A DNA stretch of 45,499 bases from Spirosoma fluviale (lineage in GTDB: Bacteria; Bacteroidota; Bacteroidia; Cytophagales; Spirosomataceae): contig CAMDRO010000013.1 of the NCBI GenBank assembly GCA_945906795.1, positions 1 through 45,499 on the forward strand, read 5' to 3'. Positions 1 through 6,013 of the stretch are shown one piece after another; position 1 is the first letter of the stretch; every line of letters begins with the position of its first letter. Both the position numbers and the translations under genes were made by a program. The notes beneath the pieces are model-generated. The model made no database searches. It was not told the origin of the DNA and saw only the letters and a list, made by a program, of their open reading frames with translations.

Positions 1-23
1 CATTGCCCTTAATTACACATTAA

Positions 24-52
24 ACAAAAAAGCCGATCAGAAATGATCGGCT
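24..52 (-). terminator. Rho-independent terminator for leftward transcription
   Basis: A perfect 9-bp stem (AGCCGATCA at 31-39, TGATCGGCT at 44-52) with a GAAA loop is bordered on its low-coordinate side by an A-rich run. Read on the minus strand this is a GC-containing hairpin followed by a U tract, so it would end transcripts coming leftward through the cassette region. On the plus strand no T run follows. Direction is inferred from the position of the A run only. Confidence 0.7.
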
Positions 53-90
53 TGCTCCCCCTGTTGACAGAAGCTGCAGCAGAAAGGTAG

Positions 91-270
91 CGGTTTTGCC
101 AACTTATAGCCAGTCCGAATTTTAGGGGTACTTACAACTATTTAGCAAATCACGTTGATGCCAATTATTTATTTAATGATTTTACTGAAGAGGTAGATAA
201 TATATTAGAAGAATTCACAAACAATGATAGAGTAGAGAACCGATTAGAAAATGCTATGATACGATTTTAA
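91..270 (+). pseudogene. C-terminal fragment of an unrecognised gene
   Basis: An open frame of 59 codons runs from just after a TAG at 88-90 to a TAA at 268-270. It has no usable start codon near its beginning; the only ATG is four codons before the end. The translated part is rich in Asn, Asp, Glu and aromatic residues (for example FNDFTEEVDNILEEF) and looks protein-like, but I recognise no family. It lies left of the last attC-like repeat and points opposite to the cassette genes, so it may be the tail of a gene cut by recombination or insertion. A chance open frame in AT-rich DNA is possible. Confidence 0.35.
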
Positions 271-312
271 AAATATCTGATTTTACCCTAATCACGAATT
301 TAAAAGATGAAT

Positions 313-448
313 AGCAACAACGTTTTCGGGCTTGGCGAAGTTGGCAATTTTCACCACAAATGTTGATGCAGAGAACCAAATTTTGATTAACCACAAATGT
401 GTTTGCGAAGCACCGAACCGCCACTCTTGCCAAGCCCGTGTTAGCGGG
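313..448 (-). repeat. attC-like inverted repeat, site 1
   Basis: This is an imperfect inverted repeat of about 136 bp. Read on the minus strand it starts with an R''-like core (CCCGCTAAC, complement of 440-448) and ends with an R'-like core (GTTGTTGCT, complement of 313-321). The inner arms CGGGCTTGGC (327-336) and GCCAAGCCCG (429-438) are perfect complements over 10 bp, and weaker pairing continues inward with unpaired bases, as in attC sites. The centre carries the short sequence ACCACAAATGT twice. Over most of its length it matches site 3. The TAA stop of the HTH gene (441-443) lies inside the outer core. Assignment as a recombination site is inferred from architecture. Confidence 0.75.
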
Positions 449-668
449 TCGTTGTTTTTTGTTCGTCATTAAAATACTCTAAGATGTCACCAGGTTGGCA
501 TTTTAATACTTTACAAATTGTCTCCAAAGTGCTAAACCGTATTGCTTTTGCTTTTCCAGTTTTTAATATGGAAAGATTGGATAAAGTCAATCCAACTTGG
601 TCAGAAAGTTCATTAAGTGACATTTTTCGTTTAGCCATTACAACGTCTAGATTTACTACAATTGCCAT
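441..668 (-). CDS. Small Cro/C1-type HTH regulator (YozG-like)
   Basis: This 75-residue protein is almost entirely one Cro/C1-family helix-turn-helix DNA-binding domain. The Leu-Ser-Asp-Gln-Val-Gly stretch near residues 20-26 and the following SNLSILKTGKAKAIRFSTLE segment form the HTH, and the CQPGDILEY tail is typical of YozG-like regulators. It starts 3 bases after the stop of the DUF2975 gene, a pairing widely seen in Firmicutes and Bacteroidota, where the small regulator is thought to control its membrane-protein partner. The stop codon lies within the core of attC-like site 1, so the gene ends exactly at the cassette boundary. An internal ATG at residue 11 is possible, but the first ATG fits the family's usual N-terminus. 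Family assignment is secure; the target is unknown. Confidence 0.9.
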   Translation of the reverse strand: MAIVVNLDVVMAKRKMSLNELSDQVGLTLSNLSILKTGKAKAIRFSTLETICKVLKCQPGDILEYFNDEQKTTTR

Positions 669-671
669 ATC

Positions 672-1160
672 TTAAACTGTTAAATCGTTTTCCTTTTTAA
701 AATCAATCGCATTTTGCAACAGCTTTTTTAGAACAGCGGCAAAAACAGCTACCACCAAAGGCATACAGGCGAATACAAAAGCAAAAACTATCACCCCTGG
801 TGCATCGTCTATCTCCGCAAAATGGTAGGCAGCCGGCATATAAACCATCAGTGCTATACTCATAGCCACTGCACAATACACAATTTTTTGCAGGATAGAA
901 ACCGAATCCTCAGAAAATGCTTTGTTCAGATCAATGTATGAGAGTAGTTTTAAGCCAAAATACAATGCAAGGAAAAATGGTATTGCAGCGGTATAAAGCG
1001 ATGCCATCACCAAATAACCTGACTTCGGTTCCTGCGGAAATTCGGCTGTAAAACCCTCTCCGATGTGGGGAAAGGCAAATACACACAAAGTTAGAACGAC
1101 AAGTCCCACAATAACGATTATGATTCGGAGAAATACTGTTGAAAAATTATTTATAGCCAT
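672..1160 (-). CDS. DUF2975 family membrane protein
   Basis: This is a hydrophobic protein of about 162 residues with four predicted membrane segments: an N-terminal one (FLRIIIVIVGLVV), one around residues 55-75, one around 95-115 and one around 122-144. The segment LLSYIDLNKAFSEDSV between helices two and three matches what I know of the DUF2975 family. Its function is unknown; in other bacteria it pairs with a small HTH regulator, as here. An ATG ten codons upstream (1190) is also in frame; I prefer 1160 because that protein begins directly with the membrane helix and leaves room for an operator-like palindrome at 1196-1218. Together with the HTH gene it fills one cassette bounded by sites 1 and 2. 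Confidence 0.85.
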   Translation of the reverse strand: MAINNFSTVFLRIIIVIVGLVVLTLCVFAFPHIGEGFTAEFPQEPKSGYLVMASLYTAAIPFFLALYFGLKLLSYIDLNKAFSEDSVSILQKIVYCAVAMSIALMVYMPAAYHFAEIDDAPGVIVFAFVFACMPLVVAVFAAVLKKLLQNAIDFKKENDLTV

Positions 1161-1195
1161 TTTGAATTTGAAGTTTATACCAGCAAACATACAAT

Positions 1196-1218
1196 TATTT
1201 ATTGAAATACAATAAATA
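1196..1218. promoter_or_regulatory. Operator-like palindrome upstream of DUF2975-HTH pair
   Basis: The two 9-bp halves TATTTATTG (1196-1204) and CAATAAATA (1210-1218) are perfect reverse complements separated by five bases. They lie directly upstream of the DUF2975-HTH pair, a typical position for autoregulation by a dimeric HTH protein. The region is very AT-rich, so chance pairing cannot be excluded. Binding by the HTH protein is inference. Confidence 0.4.
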
Positions 1219-1307
1219 TATAATGAAAAATAATAAATATTTTACGATAAGGCTAATTTGAAAATTCAGAAGCTAACTTGTCTAGCTGGTAGTGTCGTTT
1301 TACAATG

Positions 1308-1442
1308 CCCGCTAACGGTTTGCAGATTTGCGATATGGCGGACTTAGTAGCACTTACTTTCATTTTACAACCAATGTTTATTAGAAGCAGAATGTTTCTT
1401 TTACCACTAAACCCGCCATATCGCAAATGTGTTGTTAAGGGC
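1308..1442 (-). repeat. attC-like inverted repeat, site 2
   Basis: This imperfect inverted repeat of about 135 bp begins on the minus strand with GCCCTTAAC (complement of 1434-1442) and ends with GTTAGCGGG (complement of 1308-1316). The inner arms are 16-bp perfect complements: ATTTGCGATATGGCGG at 1326-1341 and its complement at 1413-1428. Its arm sequence is unrelated to sites 1 and 3, yet length, outer cores and position behind a gene are the same. Conservation of structure rather than sequence is the hallmark of attC sites. The TAA at 1435-1437 inside the outer core ends the frame of the upstream decayed gene. Confidence 0.75.
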
Positions 1443-1639
1443 TGGTTTTAATTCTACTTTTCTTACTGAAAGGACTTATGCTTTCTTTAGGTTCTTCAGT
1501 TGTTGTTGGAATAACTACATATTTGACTTTGTAATAAAGTATAGAAAATTCACCAAATTGATATTTCTTAGATTTAGGTAAAAAAAATTGATGCCCCTAA
1601 TATTTTACCGATATCTACAAATATCTCATCACTAACTAG
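1435..1639 (-). pseudogene. Frameshifted gene remnant ending in attC-like site 2
   Basis: Reading leftward, a frame opens after a stop near 1640 (LVSDEIFVDIGKILGASIF) and breaks at a run of eight T (complement of A8 at 1580-1587). One base fewer in the run would join it to a second open frame (LPKSKKYQFGEFS and onward) that continues for about 45 codons and stops at the TAA inside the outer core of site 2. There is no start codon in a suitable place, so the 5' part is missing as well. I do not recognise the family. The shared stop position with the intact cassette genes suggests this was once the cassette gene or its second gene. A sequencing error in the homopolymer is an alternative for the frameshift, but not for the missing start. 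Confidence 0.5.
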
Positions 1640-1655
1640 TTATAGCATGTTACTA

Positions 1656-2159
1656 TTACTTAGTTGTTTCATAGTCAACAGCTTGTCCATTTAAGCCAAT
1701 TGAAAAATGAATTTGAACAGTTTTCCATTCACCATTTATTTTTTTAATTACCCCACTCAGTCTGAGATCTTTTATTTCACCAGGCTTGTCATCAACAACA
1801 AAGGCAAAATCCGATTTTTGAGTATAAGAAGCCATATTTCCGTCATCGCTCATCACTACTTTTAAATTTCGATAGGTGAATTGAGCGTTTTTAATAGTAG
1901 TAAGTTGCGCTTTTAAGGGAGTCTCAATTTCTGACCATCCTGCATGATACTCAGCAGCATCTGTGCCTATTAAGACCGCATCATCAGCAAAGGTTGACTT
2001 AGCAAGTTCTAAACTGTTTTTAGTAAAAAAATCTAATTGGTTTTTGATAAAAGCGTTGGCTTCTTGAGTAGCTTTTTCCATATTTACGGTTTTGTTGTTG
2101 TTGTTGTTGCAACTTGTAAGAAAAAAGCAAATAGATAATAGATAAATTAAATGTTTCAT
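1656..2159 (-). CDS. NTF2-like (SnoaL/DUF4440-type) lipoprotein
   Basis: This is a 167-residue exported protein. The N-terminus is a short lipoprotein signal (MKHLIYLLSICFFLTSC) with lipobox LTSC, followed by five or more Asn encoded by a repeated AAC triplet. The mature part fits the NTF2-like cone-shaped fold as in SnoaL/DUF4440 proteins: a first helical segment (KATQEANAFIKNQLDFF), FADDAVLIGTDAAEYHAG near residues 57-74, and a final strand pair ending NGEWKTVQIHFS. Such proteins are often stress- or ligand-related, but no activity can be assigned. An ATG 11 codons upstream is in frame; the one chosen places the signal peptide at the start. It shares a cassette with the remnant at 1435-1639. 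Confidence 0.75.
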   Translation of the reverse strand: MKHLIYLLSICFFLTSCNNNNNKTVNMEKATQEANAFIKNQLDFFTKNSLELAKSTFADDAVLIGTDAAEYHAGWSEIETPLKAQLTTIKNAQFTYRNLKVVMSDDGNMASYTQKSDFAFVVDDKPGEIKDLRLSGVIKKINGEWKTVQIHFSIGLNGQAVDYETTK

Positions 2160-2294
2160 TTTTTTTATTTTTAAATTATTTTCCCTACTCATATGGCTTT
2201 TCGGATTTCGCCCCGTTTTTTGAGTGGTTGCTGATCTCCACTTTTTTATAAATATAATAATTATTTAAGATATAAGATGTCATCCAGTAAACTT

Positions 2295-2445
2295 GCCCAT
2301 AACGTTTTCGGGCTTGGCGAAGGTGGCGATTTTCACCATCCGCCGCGGCGGATTGATGCGGAGAACCAATGTTTGATTAACCATCAGCCGCGGCTGATCT
2401 GCGTAGCACTGAACCGCCACTTTTGCCAAACCCATGTTAGGCACA
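2295..2445 (-). repeat. attC-like inverted repeat, site 3
   Basis: This imperfect inverted repeat of about 150 bp begins on the minus strand with TGTGCCTAAC (complement of 2436-2445; the GCCTAAC part fits the integron R'' consensus RYYYAAC) and ends with GTTATGGGC (complement of 2295-2303). The inner arms at 2310-2328 and 2412-2430 pair at about 16 of 19 positions. It is clearly a relative of site 1, but the two central variable spots contain perfect 16-bp palindromes (2338-2353 and 2383-2398), each built around CCGCGG. The stop codon of the amidohydrolase gene is one base beyond the site. Confidence 0.75.
2338..2398. repeat. Paired GC-rich palindromes inside attC-like site 3
   Basis: Two perfect 16-bp palindromes, ATCCGCCGCGGCGGAT (2338-2353) and ATCAGCCGCGGCTGAT (2383-2398), occupy the positions that in site 1 hold the short sequence CAAATGT. 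They are far richer in GC than their surroundings. In single-stranded form they would make two small hairpins within the large one. Confidence 0.7.
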
Positions 2446-2446
2446 G

Positions 2447-3361
2447 TTATTTTGTTGTTAGCTTTAAAAACTTTACAGCATTGTTATAGAATATGTCTTC
2501 CTTGTCTTGCTTAGTTAGAAAAGTCAAACTATTTAGAAATTTAATTGATTTTTCAATCGCATAAGGCCATACCATTTGGTCAGAACCAAACATTACTCGA
2601 TTTAAGTAGCCTGCATGTTTTGCATTTTTAAGAAACTGTGTCACTGTTCTTTGTGCGTTAGGTTCGACCCAAAGCATTGCAGCAATGTCAGTGTATAATT
2701 GGGGATAATAAGCCATAAGTCTTAAAGCATGTTCATGCCACTCTTCTCCACCGTTATGCATCAAATAAATCCTTAGTTTAGGATATCTTATTAAAACATC
2801 TTCAATCAAGTAGGGGTCACCCATTTTTAACCTTGCTTTAGGTGACCATGAATAAGTTCCGCTTGGGTCGCCCCCTCCTGTATGTACTGCAACAGGAATA
2901 TCATACCTCTCACAAATGCGTAAATAGGGTTGCCATATAGAATCACTTAGGGTTGTACCACCATAATATGCTCCAATTTCTCCAAACACTTCAATCTTTT
3001 TATCCTTTATCATCTGCTCAAACTTAACACTGTCCAATCCATAATCATTGGGAGAAAAAATCAGTATTCCTCTAATAACACGATTATAGGTATCCTTTGT
3101 GCTCCACTCTTCTACACTTTCGGGATTGCCACTTACCATAGCTTTCACAATGTTCCATTTTTTAAAAGCAGTAAAAGTTTCAGCCCGATGTATTTCGGCA
3201 CTTGCAGCACCTTTCTTTCCATAAGAGTCGCTTGCTGGCTCTCCTACTCCAAAGTCGCTTTGTGAATAGGAATGAATGTGCATGTCAATAATTTTTGTCT
3301 GAGCTTGTGCAAACAAAAAATTCTGGAGAAGTATAAACGAAATAATAATGTTCCTTGTCAT
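2447..3361 (-). CDS. Exported amidohydrolase (amidohydrolase_2 / COG2159-like)
   Basis: This is a 304-residue metal-dependent hydrolase of the amidohydrolase superfamily (TIM-barrel). A signal peptide (MTRNIIISFILLQNFLFAQA) is followed directly by the first metal motif DMHIHSYS (His-x-His). Later signature residues are AVHTGGGDPSG, YLMHNGGEEW and MFGSDQMVWPYA, which hold the other His ligands and the final Asp. The natural substrate is unknown; relatives hydrolyse or decarboxylate small cyclic compounds. A GTG start 21 codons upstream would put a poor leader before the signal peptide and would span the cassette boundary at 3380-3389, so I chose the ATG at 3361. The stop lies next to attC-like site 3, making a compact first cassette. 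It probably acts in the periplasm. Confidence 0.85.
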   Translation of the reverse strand: MTRNIIISFILLQNFLFAQAQTKIIDMHIHSYSQSDFGVGEPASDSYGKKGAASAEIHRAETFTAFKKWNIVKAMVSGNPESVEEWSTKDTYNRVIRGILIFSPNDYGLDSVKFEQMIKDKKIEVFGEIGAYYGGTTLSDSIWQPYLRICERYDIPVAVHTGGGDPSGTYSWSPKARLKMGDPYLIEDVLIRYPKLRIYLMHNGGEEWHEHALRLMAYYPQLYTDIAAMLWVEPNAQRTVTQFLKNAKHAGYLNRVMFGSDQMVWPYAIEKSIKFLNSLTFLTKQDKEDIFYNNAVKFLKLTTK

Positions 3362-3379
3362 GATGATGCTGTTTATAAT

Positions 3380-3490
3380 TGTGCATAACTCACTTATACC
3401 CGAAACGATCTTTCGCATAGCCACCCATTTTGGTATGTATTAGCGAAGGTTTGTTTCGCTTTATTTCTTTCCTTAAATATATGATTTAAT
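3380..3490 (-). other. Candidate attI-like insertion site between integrase and first cassette
   Basis: The first cassette appears to begin on the minus strand at GTTATGCACA (complement of 3380-3389), which nearly matches the complement of its far end (GTTAGGCACA at 2436-2445). DNA between this point and the integrase stop at 3491 would then be the fixed attachment region. It contains a hairpin with AGCGAA (3442-3447) and TTCGCT (3455-3460) around a 7-base loop, but no full attC-like fold. This placement, downstream of the integrase, differs from classical integrons, where attI lies upstream of intI. The function is inferred. Confidence 0.5.
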
Positions 3491-4534
3491 TTATAAATCA
3501 TCAAATGGACTTTTTATTTGCTGTATGCTTTTAGTACTTACATGCGTATATATTTCAGTCGTCTTGCTGCTAGCATGCCCCAAAAGCTCCTGAATATACC
3601 TTAAATCCGTGCCGCTTTCTAATAGGTGCGTCGCATAGCTGTGCCTTAACCAATGTAAGGTGACCGGTTTCGTTATGTTGGTTTTTTTTAAGGCTTGTTT
3701 TAAGATTAGTTGCAAGCTCCTAGCATCATAAGGTACTTCTGCTTTTTGCCCCTCAAATAAATAGACTTTTGGCCTATATTCTTTGAAATAGGCACGTAAC
3801 ATCTCCAATATTTTAAAACTTAAAGGGGTGATTCGATCTTTTTGACCTTTCGCATTTTTCAACAAAACGATATTTCTTTTTGAATCAATGTGGATTGGTT
3901 TTAGGGCCAAAAGTTCCCCACTCCGTAAGCCACAACTATAAATTAGCGAAAGCATCATCTTGTGTTTAATATTACTATGCGCTTCTAATATTGCTTTTAC
4001 TTCTTCTTTGCTCAATACATTGGGCAAAACTCTTGATCGCTTAGGTCGGTGTATTTTTTCAAGTTCGATTTTTTTATCCTGAATCGTTGTAAAATATAAC
4101 TTAATGGCGTTTACAACTTGGTTTTGGTAGGAGGCTGAAAGCTTGTTTTTTAAAAGGTATTCATTCGTGTAAATAATAACATCTTCATTGTTTATGTCTG
4201 TTGTCGACTTTTGACGATAAAAAATTAAGAATGATTTTAACGCCTCACCATACGTTTTTATTGTATTAGTACTGTAGCGCTTTGAAAAAAGCCATTGCTT
4301 GAATTTTTCTAGTTGGATTTTCCCATCTGCCGACAAGCCTATTTCACCAACCTTAAATTGTTCTCTGTTTTTAGCCGTATCAGGTAGATGCCAAAGTCCT
4401 TTAGCCGCGCTCCAACGAGCATCTGTTAATTTTTTAAATCGATCAATGTCTTCCCTGTTCTTTTCAAAATAAACAGCAATCCGGCTTTGCCCATGTTCTT
4501 GAATTAATTTTGATTTCCATTCCATTTTTTTCAT
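3491..4534 (-). CDS. Tyrosine recombinase, IntI/Xer-like, adjacent to cassette array
   Basis: This 347-residue site-specific recombinase cuts and rejoins DNA through a tyrosine. Residues 1-65 form an extra N-terminal segment (VYFEKNRED, DARWSAAKGLWHLPD) found on some Bacteroidota integrases. Residues about 75-160 are the SAM-like core-binding domain, and 170-340 the catalytic domain. The active-site set is complete: Arg204 in CGLRSGEL, Lys232 in KGQKDR, His294 and Arg297 in HWLRH, His320 in LLGH, nucleophile Tyr329 in IYTH. The tail KSPFDDL resembles IntI tails (RSPLD). The stretch between KGQKDR and HWLRH is only about 60 residues, with no room for the additional IntI patch domain. It lies immediately upstream of the cassettes in the same orientation. 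ATG codons at residues 1 and 4 are both possible starts. Confidence 0.92.
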   Translation of the reverse strand: MKKMEWKSKLIQEHGQSRIAVYFEKNREDIDRFKKLTDARWSAAKGLWHLPDTAKNREQFKVGEIGLSADGKIQLEKFKQWLFSKRYSTNTIKTYGEALKSFLIFYRQKSTTDINNEDVIIYTNEYLLKNKLSASYQNQVVNAIKLYFTTIQDKKIELEKIHRPKRSRVLPNVLSKEEVKAILEAHSNIKHKMMLSLIYSCGLRSGELLALKPIHIDSKRNIVLLKNAKGQKDRITPLSFKILEMLRAYFKEYRPKVYLFEGQKAEVPYDARSLQLILKQALKKTNITKPVTLHWLRHSYATHLLESGTDLRYIQELLGHASSKTTEIYTHVSTKSIQQIKSPFDDL

Positions 4535-4795
4535 TAATGTATGGGAATTCCTATTATTTTCTTCCTTTTTCCCTGATATTCTTCATAAAAATGAATACCG
4601 AAATTACTTCGATATACACCTAATTTTATTTCTCATCCAAGTAATATCAGAGTAAACCATTTTTTTATGGTCCCGAGAAAGTATGGAGTGAGTAGAATAT
4701 AGAAAAAGGATAAAGAGTAAAGCTCAAAGTAGGCCCCCACAATAGAGTAGAATTTGAGACATATTGTCTAGTCAACGCTGAATCCCAACTAGTGA

Positions 4796-6013
4796 CTAGC
4801 TGCGCTTGTCGCTTCGCGACATCGCGCCACGGAACGCCTCCATATAATTTCCCAGCACGGTATGAATATTGATCTCTTGTTGAATGATTTCTTTTGACCT
4901 TTGTCCCATCAATGCAATTTGCGCTGGATCTAAAAACAACTTTTCAATCGTAGATACTAGACTTGGCAAGGAGCCAGATTTAAAATAATGGCCATTATAA
5001 CCTTCTCTGACCAAGCTTTTCTCCGTGCCATCGGCCACGGAGCAAATAACAGGTTTTCCAAAACACATGGCTTCATTGATGGATAGACCGCCCATGCCTG
5101 CCAATACGTAAATGCCAGCCTCACAAGTAATTTTCCCCAATTCCGCCATATCATAAATTCCACCCGTAAATTGAATAAAATCTTGCGCGTTCGCCTCCAT
5201 CACCTGCGTCCGTAAATTCTCCATTTCTGGCCCATCCCCCACAATGGTTAATGCCGTCGACGGATATTTTTTGCGCAATTCGATCGTCGCATTAATGAGT
5301 AAATCCACCTGTTTCCATTTGACCAATCGACCTACGTGCAACAGTCGATAAGGATTCGATGCTATATGTTGTAGTGCTGCCTCATGCCTGAAAATCTCAT
5401 CTGTGTCGGGCGAGTTAGCAGTGATAAATACCCGGTTTGCAAGTACGCCATAGCTCGCATGAAGGCTGCGGGCATCATCCAAATAATTAATGTGTGCGTC
5501 CACCAAGCGGCTAAAAATTCTGCGGGTTTCTCGGACAATTAAAAATTTAATGATAGCGGTCCAAGCATTGTTTTTTTGATGCGATTGATTATTCTCTGTG
5601 ATTCCACCGCCCTGTGTATAATATTCGATCGCCTGTTCATAATGTGGAACTTGGAACGGGATTTCTTTTGAGATTAATGCGATTTTATTTCGCCTTAAAA
5701 ACATGTACCAAAAAGGGTAAAAAACAAAAGATACTTGGTATGGCCAACTAACCATCAAAATATTTGGTTTCTCTTGGCCGATTAACTCACGCAATCCTTT
5801 AAAGAACTTCTTGCCATAATAGGTTGTATATTCTTCTTGGAAATACACCTTAAATTCAATTCCATTCGTACTTTCAAAAACTCCAGCACCTAATGTCGCC
5901 CCGTTGCCCTTGGGTACTACCACGCTAATTTCTACGTTAAAATCACGTTGCAATTTATTTAAAACGAGGTTGTAATAATGTGGCAACCCACCCGCTAGCA
6001 ACATTAACTTCAT
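4796..6013 (-). CDS. GT4-family glycosyltransferase
   Basis: This 405-residue protein has the GT-B fold of glycosyltransferase family 4 and transfers a sugar from a nucleotide donor to a growing glycan at the cytoplasmic membrane face. The C-terminal half is typical: LLHVGRLVKWKQVDLL opens the donor-binding domain, TIVGDGPEMENL follows, and GGLSINEAMCFGKPVICS carries the conserved E-x7-type donor motif. The N-terminal domain has aromatic, membrane-facing stretches (FVFYPFWYMFLRR) that may anchor it. Its start overlaps the flippase stop by four bases (ATGA), so the two are co-translated. Sugar and acceptor cannot be read from the sequence. Confidence 0.88.
   Translation of the reverse strand: MKLMLLAGGLPHYYNLVLNKLQRDFNVEISVVVPKGNGATLGAGVFESTNGIEFKVYFQEEYTTYYGKKFFKGLRELIGQEKPNILMVSWPYQVSFVFYPFWYMFLRRNKIALISKEIPFQVPHYEQAIEYYTQGGGITENNQSHQKNNAWTAIIKFLIVRETRRIFSRLVDAHINYLDDARSLHASYGVLANRVFITANSPDTDEIFRHEAALQHIASNPYRLLHVGRLVKWKQVDLLINATIELRKKYPSTALTIVGDGPEMENLRTQVMEANAQDFIQFTGGIYDMAELGKITCEAGIYVLAGMGGLSINEAMCFGKPVICSVADGTEKSLVREGYNGHYFKSGSLPSLVSTIEKLFLDPAQIALMGQRSKEIIQQEINIHTVLGNYMEAFRGAMSRSDKRS

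Noticed and set aside
441..1160. Toxin-antitoxin pair
   Set aside because: DUF2975 plus a YozG-like HTH gene is a known regulator-membrane protein pair; nothing resembles a toxin.
2084..2112. AAC-triplet run in the lipoprotein gene as a phase-variation switch
   Set aside because: It is a triplet repeat, so changes in number keep the frame and only alter the length of the Asn linker after the lipobox.
2277..2489. 70-codon open frame on the plus strand over attC-like site 3
   Set aside because: It is almost wholly made of the inverted repeat and carries no protein-like pattern.
313..4534. Classical class-type integron
   Set aside because: The integrase shows no IntI patch and points toward the array, and the R' cores deviate from GTTRRRY. 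I therefore call it integron-like.
3491..4534. Prophage or integrative conjugative element integrase
   Set aside because: No phage, relaxase, excisionase or conjugation genes lie within the window and no tRNA gene adjoins it. The linked inverted repeats explain it better.
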